The notes: generated from the letters alone by a model not told the origin. 64,000 nt of DNA from Evtepia gabavorous (GCF_003425665.1 NZ_QQRQ01000002.1:140671-204670); one strand, 5' to 3'. Shown: positions 25,374-33,609, counted from the stretch's first letter. Program-made: numbers and translations.

Positions 25374-25964
25374 ATGGGAACAGAAGTTTCTAAGGTGAAA
25401 CAGATTCTTCGGGGACAGATGCGGCAGGCGCTGGCGGAGCTCAGCGACCAGGAGAGAGCCTGGTCGGACGGAGAGCTCATCCAGCGGTTTTTGGACCACC
25501 CCAAGCTGGCCCAGGCCCAGACGGTGATGCTCTACTACGGTGTGGGGCACGAAATTCGGACCGAGGGGCTCATCCAGACCCTGCTGGACCAGGGCAAGAC
25601 CGTTTGCCTGCCCAAGTGCCTGCCGGAAAACCAGATGGAGGCCCGGGCCATCACCAGCCTGGAGGACCTGGCCCCCGACCGGTATGCCATCCCCGCCCCC
25701 AAGGACACCTGCCCGGTGGTGGAGCGGGAGAAGCTGGACCTGATTTTAGTGCCCGGCCTGTGCTTTGACAGCCGGGGCAGCCGCCTGGGGCAGGGCGGGG
25801 GCTACTATGATCGCTATCTGGAAGACTATGACGGGGTGACCATCGGCTTGTGCCGGGAGGACTTTTTCCAGGTCAACCTGCCCCGGGAGCCCCTGGACGC
25901 CTGGGTGCGCTTTGTTCTCACCGAGGAGGGCCAGGTCTGGCCCATGGGAACATCCGCTAAATAA
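25374..25964 (+). CDS. 5-formyltetrahydrofolate cyclo-ligase
   Basis: 196 residues, complete. It converts 5-formyl-THF to 5,10-methenyl-THF with ATP, rescuing a stable folate. The hallmark C-terminal motif LVPGLCFDSRGSRLGQGGGYYDRYL is at about 123-147, with Lys/Arg residues near the N-terminus (KQILRGQMR) for substrate binding. It directly follows tmk in an apparent operon and is followed by a 51-base gap to mltG that includes a short GCGGGGC/GCCCCGC hairpin (25977-25999) without a T tract. Confidence 0.92.
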   Translation: MGTEVSKVKQILRGQMRQALAELSDQERAWSDGELIQRFLDHPKLAQAQTVMLYYGVGHEIRTEGLIQTLLDQGKTVCLPKCLPENQMEARAITSLEDLAPDRYAIPAPKDTCPVVEREKLDLILVPGLCFDSRGSRLGQGGGYYDRYLEDYDGVTIGLCREDFFQVNLPREPLDAWVRFVLTEEGQVWPMGTSAK

Positions 25965-26015
25965 ACAAAGAAACCCGCGGGGCTGGCCCATGGCCCCGCC
26001 CTGAGGAGGTAGCAT

Positions 26016-27119
26016 ATGGAACGAGATACCAGAAGACGACGCCCGGAAGAGCCGGAACGACGACCCGCGCCCCAGCGGAGACGGCGGAATAAGCGGTCCC
26101 CTCTGTCCAACTCCATGCTCTATATTGTGATGGTCTGCGCGGTTTCCATTGTTTTGGCTGCGGTGGGCTGGTCTCTGGCCAACGACATGCTGGCGCTGAA
26201 CAAAGACAAGGTCACCGCCACCATCGTGGTGGACGACGAGAATGACTTTGGCAGTGTGGTGGACCAGCTGAAGGACAATGATATCATCAAATATAAGGGC
26301 CTCTTCCGCCTCTTCTCCGCCCTGTCGGGGGGAAGCGACAAGATTGCCCAGGGCAGCTACTTGGTGGACACGGACATGGACTACCGGGCCATTTTGAACA
26401 GCTTGGGGTCTGGCTCCTCCAGCCGGGTAGAGGTGTCGGTTACCATTCAGGAGGGTCTCACCGTCCGGCAGATCTTTGAGCTGCTGGAGAAGGAGGGGGT
26501 CTCCACCGTGGAGAAGCTCAACGACATGGCGGCCAACCACGACTATGCCTTCTCCTTCCTGGAGGACATCCCCCTGGGAGACCCCAACCGTCTGGAAGGC
26601 TATCTCTTCCCGGACACCTACAACTTCTACATGGGGGAGGACCCCAAGTATGTTATCAATAAGATGCTGGTGAACTTTGACAGCAAGGTGGATGACAGCA
26701 TGCGGCAGAAGATTGCGGACAAGGGGTACACCATCCAGGAGCTCCTCACGGTGGCCTCCATGATCGAAAAGGAGACCGACGGCACGGACCGGACCACCAT
26801 CGCCTCGGTCATCTACAACCGTCTGAACAACCCCGGCGCGGGGACAACGGGACACCTGAACATTGATGCCACCATCCAGTACGTGCTGCCGGAGGGGGAA
26901 ATTGTCTCGGAAGAAGACTATTACACGGTGGAAAGCCCCTATAACACCTACCTGAACAAGGGACTTCCCCCCGGCCCCATTGCCAACCCCGGCCTGGAGT
27001 CCATTATGGCGGCGCTGAACCCCGAGAGCACCAATTATTACTATTACGCCCTGGGAGATGATGGGGTCCACCACTTCTTCACCTCGTACAGTGAGCACCA
27101 GGCCTTCCTGAACAGCTGA
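26016..27119 (+). CDS. mltG: Endolytic murein transglycosylase MltG
   Basis: 367 residues. A very basic cytoplasmic N-terminus (1-30) is followed by one membrane helix (about 34-55) and then an extracytoplasmic YceG domain with LysM-like subdomain and the catalytic block TVASMIEKET (Glu near residue 251), YNRL, and IDATIQYVL. MltG cleaves nascent glycan strands to set chain length. The ATG has GAGGAGGT 5 bases upstream. The stop overlaps the U32 gene by one base (TGATG), so the two are coupled. Confidence 0.93.
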   Translation: MERDTRRRRPEEPERRPAPQRRRRNKRSPLSNSMLYIVMVCAVSIVLAAVGWSLANDMLALNKDKVTATIVVDDENDFGSVVDQLKDNDIIKYKGLFRLFSALSGGSDKIAQGSYLVDTDMDYRAILNSLGSGSSSRVEVSVTIQEGLTVRQIFELLEKEGVSTVEKLNDMAANHDYAFSFLEDIPLGDPNRLEGYLFPDTYNFYMGEDPKYVINKMLVNFDSKVDDSMRQKIADKGYTIQELLTVASMIEKETDGTDRTTIASVIYNRLNNPGAGTTGHLNIDATIQYVLPEGEIVSEEDYYTVESPYNTYLNKGLPPGPIANPGLESIMAALNPESTNYYYYALGDDGVHHFFTSYSEHQAFLNS

Positions 27120-28339
27120 TGGCCATGGAGAGAAAGCTGGAATTGCTGTCCCCCGCGGGGGACTGGGAGCGGCTGGAGATGGCCGTGGCCTATGGGGCGG
27201 ACGCAGTCTATCTGGCGGGGGACACCTTCGGCATGCGCTCCTTCGCGGGAAACTTTTCCCCGGAGGAGCTCCGCCGGGCGGCGGACCTGTGCCGCCGCCG
27301 GGGGGTGGCCCTCCACGTGACCTGCAACACCATGCCCCGAAACCAGGAGGTGGACCGGCTGCCCCAGTGGCTGGCGTGGCTGGAGGACTGCGGCGTCACC
27401 GCCGTGATCCTGGCTGATGTGGGGGTGCTGGCCCTGGCCAAGCGGTATGCCCCGTCGGTTAAGATTCACATCAGCACCCAGGCCAGCATTGTGAGCTATC
27501 AGGCGGCCCGGGCCTGGCACGATTTGGGGGCCGACCGGGTGATCCTGGCCCGGGAGCTGACCTTGGAGGAGATCGCGGAAATCCGGGCCAAGACCCCGGC
27601 GTCCCTGGAGATCGAGACCTTTGCCCATGGCGCCATGTGCGTGTCCTACTCGGGCCGGTGCCTGCTGTCCAACTACATGACGGGGCGGGACGCCAACCGG
27701 GGGGCCTGCGCCCAGCCCTGCCGGTACCAGTATGCCCTGGTGGAGGAGAAGCGTCCGGGGGAGTACTTTCCCGTCTATGAGGATGAAAAGGGCACCTACA
27801 TTATGAACTCCCGGGACATGTGCATGATTGACCACCTGCCTGACCTGATCGCGGCGGGGGTGGACTCGGTGAAGATTGAGGGCCGAGCCAAGTCGGCCTA
27901 TTACGCGGCCATTGTCACCGGGGCCTACCGGCACTGCATTGACGACGTGCTGGCAGGGCGCCCCCTGGACCCCGTCTGGCGGGCGGAGGTGGAGAAGGTC
28001 AGCCACCGGCACTACTCCACGGGCTTTTTCTACGGCCAGCCCGGCCAATTCACCCAGGACGCCCGGTATATCCGGGACTGGCAGGTGGTGGCGGAGGTCG
28101 TATCCTGTGACCAGACGGGCCTGGCCACCGCCTCCCTGCGGAACAAGTTTGCCCAGGGGGACGCCATTGAGCTGGTGGGGCCCGATGTGCGGCCGGTGGC
28201 TTTTACGGCCCCCATGATGGCGGACGAGACCGGCGCTCCCCTGGAAGAGCCCCGGCATCCGCAGATGAAATTTCAGATTCAGCTGCCCTGTTACGCCCCG
28301 CCCCACTCGTTCCTGCGGGCCTGCCGGGAGAACTCGTAA
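27119..28339 (+). CDS. Peptidase U32 family protein (TrhP/RlhA-like)
   Basis: 406 residues. U32 signatures are ELLSPAGDWERLEMAVAYGADAVYLAG (about 6-32), FAHGAMCVSYSGRCLLS (about 170-186, two Cys) and RDANRGACAQPCRY (about 192-205, two more Cys), the four Cys expected to hold an Fe-S cluster. In Firmicutes and E. coli such proteins take part in prephenate-dependent tRNA or rRNA hydroxylation rather than classical proteolysis. A downstream barrel-like domain is present (about 290-390). An alternative start is the ATG at 27125. The transcript ends at a terminator after the stop. Confidence 0.85.
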   Translation: MAMERKLELLSPAGDWERLEMAVAYGADAVYLAGDTFGMRSFAGNFSPEELRRAADLCRRRGVALHVTCNTMPRNQEVDRLPQWLAWLEDCGVTAVILADVGVLALAKRYAPSVKIHISTQASIVSYQAARAWHDLGADRVILARELTLEEIAEIRAKTPASLEIETFAHGAMCVSYSGRCLLSNYMTGRDANRGACAQPCRYQYALVEEKRPGEYFPVYEDEKGTYIMNSRDMCMIDHLPDLIAAGVDSVKIEGRAKSAYYAAIVTGAYRHCIDDVLAGRPLDPVWRAEVEKVSHRHYSTGFFYGQPGQFTQDARYIRDWQVVAEVVSCDQTGLATASLRNKFAQGDAIELVGPDVRPVAFTAPMMADETGAPLEEPRHPQMKFQIQLPCYAPPHSFLRACRENS

Positions 28340-28356
28340 TCGGGCCGAACAGACAC

Positions 28357-28405
28357 AAAACCCACCCCTGGCCAGGCGCAGCGCGCCTCGCCGGCGGTGG
28401 GTTTT
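28357..28405 (+). terminator. Terminator after the U32 gene
   Basis: Outer stem AAACCCACC / GGTGGGTTT continues inwards through GGCCAGGCGC / GCGCCTCGCC with one mismatch, ending in TTTTT. Positions about 28357-28405; it closes the TagA-to-U32 run. Confidence 0.85.
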
Positions 28406-28432
28406 TCCAAAGGGAGAAGAAGGGAGCGGGAA

Positions 28433-29329
28433 ATGAAGCGGTATCTATCCAGTTTTACTTTGCCGTCCAAGACCGACCAGGAGTTTGCGCTGGGAAAAGC
28501 GGTCAACCGCAGGACTTGTTACCAGAATGTTTACCCTTTTGGCGTCTTTGGGGCGTGGGAGGAAACCCGTCTGGAGATGGAACCCATCACCATCCTCTAT
28601 GGCGGCAACGGGTCTGGGAAAACCACCTTGCTCAACCTGATGGGGGACGCACTGGGGTTGGAGCGGCGGAGTGTCTATAACCGGGCGGCGTTTTTCCAGA
28701 ATTTTGTGGACCTCTGCCAGTGGGAGGGGGAGCGCCAGATGCCGGCGGGCAGCGCGGTGCTCACCAGCGACGACGTGTTCGACGACCTTCTGGACCTGCG
28801 GAGCCTCAATGAGGGCATCGACCTGGATCGGCAAGCCCTGCTGCGGGAATACAAGGACCTTCGGTCCCAGGGCTTTCAGCTGCGCTCCCTGGACGACTAT
28901 GGACACTTGAAAAAGGTCATCTCCGCCCAGCGGAACACGGGCTCAGCCTTTGTGCGCCAGGAGCTGGGGGGAGAGCTGCGGGGCAAATCCAATGGGGAGA
29001 CCGCCCTGGCATATTTCACCAGCCGGGTGACGGAAGGGCGGCTTTATCTGCTGGATGAACCGGAGAACAGCCTCTCTGCGGACTACCAACAGGCGCTGGC
29101 GAGGTTTTTGGAGGACTCCGCCCGGTTTTACCGCTGCCAGCTGGTCATTGCCACCCACTCTCCCTTCCTGCTGGCCCTCAAAGGGGCCGCGGTTTATGAT
29201 TTGGATGCCCAGCCCCCCTGCCGCCGCCCTTGGCGGGAACTGCCGGCGATGCAGACCTGGGCCGCGTTTTTCCGGGCCCATCAGGGGGAGTGGGAGGACG
29301 ATAAGGAGGAGAACCATGAAACGCGATGA
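28433..29329 (+). CDS. AAA-family ATPase (ABC-ATPase-like, single domain)
   Basis: 298 residues, a lone ATP-binding protein of the AAA_21/SMC-like group. Walker A GGNGSGKTT is at 57-65, Walker B LYLLDEPENSLS at about 204-215, followed by a switch His in IATHSPFLL. The middle (about 80-200) is charged and helical and replaces the usual ABC signature, though a KSNGETALAYF stretch stands where LSGGE would be. No transporter partner adjoins it. The ATG at 28433 has GGGAGCGGG close upstream. It overlaps the LUD gene by 14 bases. Function not known; related proteins occur alone or in defence islands, but no such context is seen. Confidence 0.82.
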   Translation: MKRYLSSFTLPSKTDQEFALGKAVNRRTCYQNVYPFGVFGAWEETRLEMEPITILYGGNGSGKTTLLNLMGDALGLERRSVYNRAAFFQNFVDLCQWEGERQMPAGSAVLTSDDVFDDLLDLRSLNEGIDLDRQALLREYKDLRSQGFQLRSLDDYGHLKKVISAQRNTGSAFVRQELGGELRGKSNGETALAYFTSRVTEGRLYLLDEPENSLSADYQQALARFLEDSARFYRCQLVIATHSPFLLALKGAAVYDLDAQPPCRRPWRELPAMQTWAAFFRAHQGEWEDDKEENHETR

Positions 29330-30071
29330 ACTGGAACAATGCCTCAGGGGATGGAAGGTCCGCCTGCGGGATTCCGCCCACGACGTGGAGGAGATTCAGA
29401 GAAGGTTTTACGCCAGCAAGGGGGCGGCCGCAGTGCGAAGCCTGGAGAAGAACGGCTTTGCCGCCCATTACGCGGCCAGCCGGGGGGAGGCGGCTGCCCT
29501 GCTCCTCTCCCTGATCCCGGACGGGGCTGTGGTGGGGGTGGGGGACTCCCACACGATCTATGCCTTGGACTTAGATGAGAAACTGGCGGCCAAGGGCTGT
29601 CAGGCCATCCCCAGTATGGCGGCCCTCACCGGCACCAGCTATGACTGCAATCCCCCCGGCCATTACCGGGCCCCCACCCGGGAGGAGGCCCGACGGATTT
29701 TGGCCGCCTACCTCACGGCGGATGTCTTCCTCCTGGGGGCCAACGCCATCACCATGACAGGAGAGATCGTCAATGTGGATGGCGTGGGCAGCCGGGTGGT
29801 GGGGGGCATCTATGGGCCCGACCGGATTGTTGTGGTGGCGGGAATCAATAAGCTGGTCCCTGACGAGCGGGCGGCCCGGGAGCGGATTGCCTTTGTGGCG
29901 GCCCCCATGAACAACCTGAAGTATGATCGGGCCTGCGCCTGCGTCAAAACGGGGCGCTGTCCCAGCTGCGATGCGCCCAACCGCATCTGCAATGTCACCA
30001 CCATCCTACACAAAAAGCCCATGCGGTCGGATTACCATGTGATCCTGATTGGGGAGAGCCTGGGCTTTTGA
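29316..30071 (+). CDS. LUD-domain protein (LutC/YkgG-like)
   Basis: 251 residues. The LUD domain is typical of lactate-utilisation proteins LutB/LutC, with GVGDSHTIYALDL near 72-84, GANAITMTGEIVNVDGVGSRV near 145-165, GINKLV near 180 and a Cys-rich tail CACVKTGRCPSCDAPNRIC (about 209-227), four of the Cys likely binding metal or an Fe-S cluster. Stand-alone versions without LutA/LutB are common in Clostridia and remain poorly defined. AAGGAGG precedes the ATG, which lies inside the ATPase gene by 14 bases, so translation is coupled. Confidence 0.85.
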   Translation: MKRDELEQCLRGWKVRLRDSAHDVEEIQRRFYASKGAAAVRSLEKNGFAAHYAASRGEAAALLLSLIPDGAVVGVGDSHTIYALDLDEKLAAKGCQAIPSMAALTGTSYDCNPPGHYRAPTREEARRILAAYLTADVFLLGANAITMTGEIVNVDGVGSRVVGGIYGPDRIVVVAGINKLVPDERAARERIAFVAAPMNNLKYDRACACVKTGRCPSCDAPNRICNVTTILHKKPMRSDYHVILIGESLGF

Positions 30072-30105
30072 GGGGCGTGCTTTTGGCGCTTCCATAGAAA
30101 TAGGA

Positions 30106-30141
30106 AACGCAAACACCGGCTGGTTGGCCGGTGTTTGCGTT
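30106..30141. terminator. Hairpin between convergent LUD and small membrane genes
   Basis: Perfect 15-bp stem AACGCAAACACCGGC / GCCGGTGTTTGCGTT (30106-30120, 30127-30141) with a 6-base loop. It sits between convergent genes. T tracts are weak on both sides, so its efficiency as a terminator is uncertain. Confidence 0.7.
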
Positions 30142-30157
30142 GGGTGGGGGCCAGCGG

Positions 30158-30478
30158 TCAGGGCAGCCCCAGGGCGGAGAGAAGGGAGAAGAGGGCAGTG
30201 AGGGTGAAAAATGCGCAGATGGCGGAAAAGATGCCAAAACTTATGCTCTTTTGCTTGACTGCATAGTAGACAAACTGAGAAAAGACACTGCCGAAAAAGA
30301 GAAGGCTCAAGGCGTAGTCCCCGATATCGTCCAGGGGAACAAAGAGTTTTAAGAGGCAATAGAGAATGAGAAAGACACAGTGGGAGAACCTGGCGCTTTC
30401 CAATTTGGTAAGCCTGCCGCGCTCATCCTCCATCACATTTTCTGCCCGGCTTTTCGTAAGAATTTCATCTCGGTTCAT
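30158..30478 (-). CDS. Small membrane protein, DUF6442-like
   Basis: 106 residues. Polar start MNRDEILTKSRAEN followed by three predicted membrane helices (about 32-48, 52-70 and 82-104). The opening (M-N-x-E-E-I-L-x-K-S-R-x-E-N) is that of a small family often found next to XRE regulators in Clostridia, but the domain number is recalled, not searched. GGAGG lies upstream of the ATG. Its promoter is embedded in a long palindrome, suggesting tight repression by a regulator encoded elsewhere. Role unknown. Confidence 0.75.
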   Translation of the reverse strand: MNRDEILTKSRAENVMEDERGRLTKLESARFSHCVFLILYCLLKLFVPLDDIGDYALSLLFFGSVFSQFVYYAVKQKSISFGIFSAICAFFTLTALFSLLSALGLP

Positions 30479-30493
30479 GGGAGGACCTCCGTT

Positions 30494-30545
30494 TTGACAA
30501 GTTTACTTGGTATACCTATTATAGCATACCAAGTAAACTTGTCAA
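30494..30545. promoter_or_regulatory. 52-bp palindrome forming overlapping promoters on both strands
   Basis: Two perfect 20-base arms (30494-30513 and 30526-30545), each containing TTGACA and GTTTACTTGG, flank a 12-base centre. Minus strand: TTGACA (30545-30540), 16-base spacer, TATAAT (30523-30518) with TGC before it, a near-consensus promoter for the small membrane gene. Plus strand: TTGACA (30494-30499), 17 bases, TATTAT (30517-30522). The arms are long enough to be operator half-sites covering both -35 regions. The plus transcript would run antisense to the VOC gene. Confidence 0.75.
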
Positions 30546-30650
30546 CCTATTTTGCGAAGTTTTCTGTGCAGAATACGGGAAGCCAGGCGTGGGCGGCAGG
30601 GGAGGCCGTGGAGCGGAAACGGAGGGGGCTACGGGCCCAGAAAATTGCGC

Positions 30651-31118
30651 TCAGGGAGCGCTGAGCAGGATGTCCAGGTCTTTGAGAGAGACATCCATTT
30701 TCCGGGCGATCTCCTCCGGCGTCATACCGGCGGCCTGGAAGCGGCGGATGACCAGTTTCATGGACTCTCCCACCTCGATGAGGTGGCCGTCCAGGTCGTA
30801 GAACCGGATCACCCGCTGGCCCCAGGGATGTTCCACCACCCCGCCCAGGGTTTGCAGGTGGGGATAGGCCCGCAGCTTTTGGAGGAATCCATCCAGGTCC
30901 TCCGTTTCAAAGGCCAGCTCCATGTTGTTGGGCTGGGGGTGAATCTGCGCCCGGGAGAGTCCCGTCAGCCAGTGGAAGTCCTGCTGAAGGGAGAGCCCGC
31001 AGGTAAAGGTGAGATTCCTGCCGTAGTCCTGGTAGAGCTCCAGGCCGAAAAGGTCCTCATAAAAGGCCCGGGCTGCGTGGATCTCCGCCACGGAGAGGAC
31101 GGTGGTGAATGCTTTCAT
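30651..31118 (-). CDS. VOC-family protein with C-terminal helical (HTH-like) tail
   Basis: 155 residues. Residues 1-115 form a VOC/glyoxalase-like domain (FTTVLSVAEIHAARAFYEDLFGL, ending DLDGHLIEVGES). Residues about 120-155 add GMTPEEIARKMDVSLKDLDILL, a short helix-turn-helix-like segment seen in a known subset of VOC proteins. Metal ligands are incomplete (the first His position is not conserved), so it may be a binding rather than a catalytic protein. ATG 31118 is chosen for AGGAGGT 5 bases upstream. It lies 31 bases downstream of the MerR gene on the same strand and may be co-transcribed with it. Confidence 0.8.
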   Translation of the reverse strand: MKAFTTVLSVAEIHAARAFYEDLFGLELYQDYGRNLTFTCGLSLQQDFHWLTGLSRAQIHPQPNNMELAFETEDLDGFLQKLRAYPHLQTLGGVVEHPWGQRVIRFYDLDGHLIEVGESMKLVIRRFQAAGMTPEEIARKMDVSLKDLDILLSAP

Positions 31119-31149
31119 AGGGTACCTCCTGCTGTGTGTTTTCCCCATT

Positions 31150-31965
31150 TTACAGGGAAGCCGGGGAAATGGCAACCTGAATTTCCGTGAGGAACTCCGC
31201 CTCCTGGACGGTGTCCCGGTTGTCGATCTCATAGAGCTCAAAGGGGGTTCCCGCCAGGGTCAGGCCATGGGAGGCGGCGTAGGCCAGGACCTCCTGGACC
31301 CTGGAGCGGTTCTGCTGGTAGCTGCCCTGGTAGAAATAGGACAGGTAGACCCCGGCGGGCAGCACAAAGTCGTAGTCGGCCGCGTCCTCCTCCAGCACGG
31401 AGAAGACGGCGTCGTAGACATTGGGAATGCCCTGCATCAGTTCATCCATGGCCAGAAACGCCCCGAAGGTCTGGTTGCCGAAGTCCCGGATTTTGTCCTC
31501 ATGCTTTCGGTGGAGCTTTTTCATCACGAAGTCCATCTCCTCATCCCGGGTGATGTGGGCGCTGAACTGGACGCAGGGGCGCTGGGGGAGGGTGCGGAGG
31601 GTGATGGCGCCGGGGACAATGCTCCGGGCCTCCGTCAGGGCGGCAATCCGCCTTTGGAGCAGGCGGGCCTTGGTTTGCAGCTCCTGGATTTGGGCCTGGA
31701 CCAGGGCCTGCTCCTGGCGCAGCAGCGCCAGGGTGTGGTCCACGGTCTGCCCTTCCAAATAGTCTTTGATCTGCTGCATGGAAAAATCCAGCCGGCGCAG
31801 GTCCCGGATGACGTTGAGCTTGTACATGTCCTTCAAATTATATAAGCGGTAGCCGTTGGTATCCCGGCGCGGTTTGAGGATCCCCAGTTTCTCGTAGTAG
31901 CGCAGGGAGTCCACACCGATGCCATATAGCCGTGCGATCTCGTTGATTTTATAGTAATCCTTCAC
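31150..31965 (-). CDS. MerR-family regulator with GyrI-like effector domain
   Basis: 271 residues. An N-terminal winged helix (YKINEIARLYGIGVDSLRYYEKLGILKPRRDTNGYRLY, about 4-42) is followed by a coiled-coil dimerisation helix (about 70-110) and a C-terminal GyrI/BmrR-like ligand-binding domain (about 115-270). This layout matches drug- or polyamine-sensing activators such as BmrR and BltR. It is divergent from putrescine aminotransferase and a canonical MerR promoter lies between them, so it most likely activates that gene in response to a polyamine or related amine. GTG 31965 is preferred to GTG 31974, since AGG is 8 bases upstream of the former. Confidence 0.88.
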   Translation of the reverse strand: MKDYYKINEIARLYGIGVDSLRYYEKLGILKPRRDTNGYRLYNLKDMYKLNVIRDLRRLDFSMQQIKDYLEGQTVDHTLALLRQEQALVQAQIQELQTKARLLQRRIAALTEARSIVPGAITLRTLPQRPCVQFSAHITRDEEMDFVMKKLHRKHEDKIRDFGNQTFGAFLAMDELMQGIPNVYDAVFSVLEEDAADYDFVLPAGVYLSYFYQGSYQQNRSRVQEVLAYAASHGLTLAGTPFELYEIDNRDTVQEAEFLTEIQVAISPASL

Positions 31966-32010
31966 AAAAAACACCTGCTTAATTTATTTGAAATGATGGA
32001 TGGAATGGCC

Positions 32011-32041
32011 TTGACTCTGGTATTATACCAGAGTTTATACT
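32011..32041 (+). promoter_or_regulatory. MerR-type promoter with operator dyad, drives patA
   Basis: TTGACT (32011-32016), a 19-base spacer and TATACT (32036-32041). The long spacer is the hallmark of MerR-activated promoters. It contains the perfect dyad ACTCTGGTAT-T-ATACCAGAGT (32014-32034). The dyad lies between the divergent MerR and aminotransferase genes and so is very probably the MerR operator. Confidence 0.85.
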
Positions 32042-32104
32042 CAAAATAAAGAGAGCCCTTCCCAGGGATTTGATTGAGTAAAACCGAAAGCGAGGCGCAT
32101 CGTT

Positions 32105-33478
32105 ATGTCAAAAAAGGAACAAGTGATTCAGGAGCTGAACCGGGTGATTTCTTTGATCCATACGGATATTCAGGCGATTTCTCCCGCAGAGAAAAAACAG
32201 ATGGTAGAGGAGACCGTGGAGCATTTCAACCACTATGTGAGCCCCGGCTGGCTGGCCTACCGCAAGTCGGTTTCTTCGGACTCTGAGGCGGGGGCCGTGT
32301 TGGAGTGGCAGGACGAAGGCGCCTACTGCTATGGCCTCAATGGGGAACAGTTTATTGACTGCCTGGGCGGCTTCGGCATCTACACCTGCGGCCACAGAAA
32401 CCCGGAGATTCTGGACGTGGTGAAAGCCCAGCTGGACCATCAGGCCCTCCACTCCCAGGAACTGCTGGACCCCCTGCGGGGCTACCTGGCCAAGGCCATG
32501 GCGGACATCACCCCCGGGGAGCTGCAGTACTGCTTCTTCACCAACGGCGGCGCCGAGGCGGTGGAGATGGCCCTGAAGCTGGCCCGGATCGCCACCGGCG
32601 GCCGGTGGTATATCTCCACCGTGGGGGCCTTCCACGGCAAGTCCATGGGCGCGGTGTCCATGGGCGGCAAGGGGACCTACCGCACCCCGTACACCCCCAT
32701 GATCCAGCAGGTGCAGCACGTGGAGTACGGCGTAGCCGAGGACATCCGCAAGGCCATAAGAAACCTCCAGGCTGTGGGCGAAAAGGTGGCCGCGGTGATT
32801 TTAGAGCCCATCCAGGGGGAGGCCGGGATCATTGTGCCCCCCGAGGGCTACCTCCAGGAGGTCCGGGAGATCTGTGACGAGACCGGCGTGGTGCTGATCT
32901 TTGACGAGATCCAGACGGGCATGGGCCGCACCGGCACCATGTGGCGGTGCCAGGCGGAAGGGGTCACACCCGACATCATGACCTATGGCAAGGCCTTTGG
33001 CGGCGGCATTATGCCCATCACCGGCATCATCTGCAAGCCCAAGCTGTGGGTCCAGGAGATCATTGACAACCCCTGGCTGCTGGGCTCCCCCACCTTTGGC
33101 GGCAACCCCGTGTGCTGTGCCGCGGCCCTTGCCACCATCAAGTATATGCTGGAACATGATATCCCCGGTGTCTGCAAGCGGAAAGGGGAGGTCCTGAAAG
33201 CCGGTCTGGAGGCCCTGGCCAAGAAGTATCCCAAGATCATCCAGGCGGTTCGTGGCCTTGGCCTGATGCTGGCGGTGGAGTTCCACACCAGCGAGATGGG
33301 CTATGCGTGCGCCAAGGGCATGTTTGCCCGGAAGGTACTCACCGCCGGGACCTTGGTCAACGCCAAAACCATTCGGTTTGAGCCCGCGGCAGTCATCTCC
33401 GAGCAGGACATCCAGGATGTGCTCTCCCGCATGGATGAGGCCCTGGCGGACACCCAGAAGGCGTTTGGCCTGGAATAA
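32105..33478 (+). CDS. patA: Putrescine aminotransferase (class III)
   Basis: 457 residues. PLP-dependent class III aminotransferase that moves an amino group from putrescine to 2-oxoglutarate, giving 4-aminobutanal. Class III landmarks are FFTNGGAEAVEMALKLAR (about 141-158), GAFHGKS near 178, ILEPIQGEAGI near 238, LIFDEIQTGMGRTG near 262 and the PLP Lys296 in YGKAFGGG. The N-terminal extension and YGVAEDI block resemble YgjG. It stands alone behind the MerR promoter; cadaverine or another diamine is an alternative substrate. ATG chosen with CGAGG 9 bases upstream. Confidence 0.88.
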   Translation: MSKKEQVIQELNRVISLIHTDIQAISPAEKKQMVEETVEHFNHYVSPGWLAYRKSVSSDSEAGAVLEWQDEGAYCYGLNGEQFIDCLGGFGIYTCGHRNPEILDVVKAQLDHQALHSQELLDPLRGYLAKAMADITPGELQYCFFTNGGAEAVEMALKLARIATGGRWYISTVGAFHGKSMGAVSMGGKGTYRTPYTPMIQQVQHVEYGVAEDIRKAIRNLQAVGEKVAAVILEPIQGEAGIIVPPEGYLQEVREICDETGVVLIFDEIQTGMGRTGTMWRCQAEGVTPDIMTYGKAFGGGIMPITGIICKPKLWVQEIIDNPWLLGSPTFGGNPVCCAAALATIKYMLEHDIPGVCKRKGEVLKAGLEALAKKYPKIIQAVRGLGLMLAVEFHTSEMGYACAKGMFARKVLTAGTLVNAKTIRFEPAAVISEQDIQDVLSRMDEALADTQKAFGLE

Positions 33479-33518
33479 CGGAATACGGCGTCCTCTCCTC
33501 TGGGGAAAAGAGGAAAGG

Positions 33519-33556
33519 CACCAGAAGGCCCGGCGGCGCACCGCGCCGCCGGGCCC
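33519..33556 (+). terminator. Probable terminator after patA
   Basis: A GC-rich inverted repeat with arms reading GCCCGGCGGCGC and GCGCCGCCGGGC around a short loop lies about 45 bases after the patA stop. It is followed by CCCCCTTG rather than a T tract, so termination strength is doubtful. Confidence 0.5.
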
Positions 33557-33609
33557 CCTTGACAAAGAGGAGGGGAGAGCGCCCAGGGAAAATTTCCAGC
33601 CGGGAGCCC

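Noticed and set aside
26000..26010. Reading the GCGGGGC/GCCCCGC hairpin before mltG as a terminator
   Set aside because: No T tract follows and the next gene's ribosome site begins directly after it.
28433..30071. AAA ATPase plus LUD pair as a defence system
   Set aside because: No nuclease, reverse transcriptase, TIR or other effector adjoins it, and LUD proteins have metabolic roles, so a defence reading has no support.
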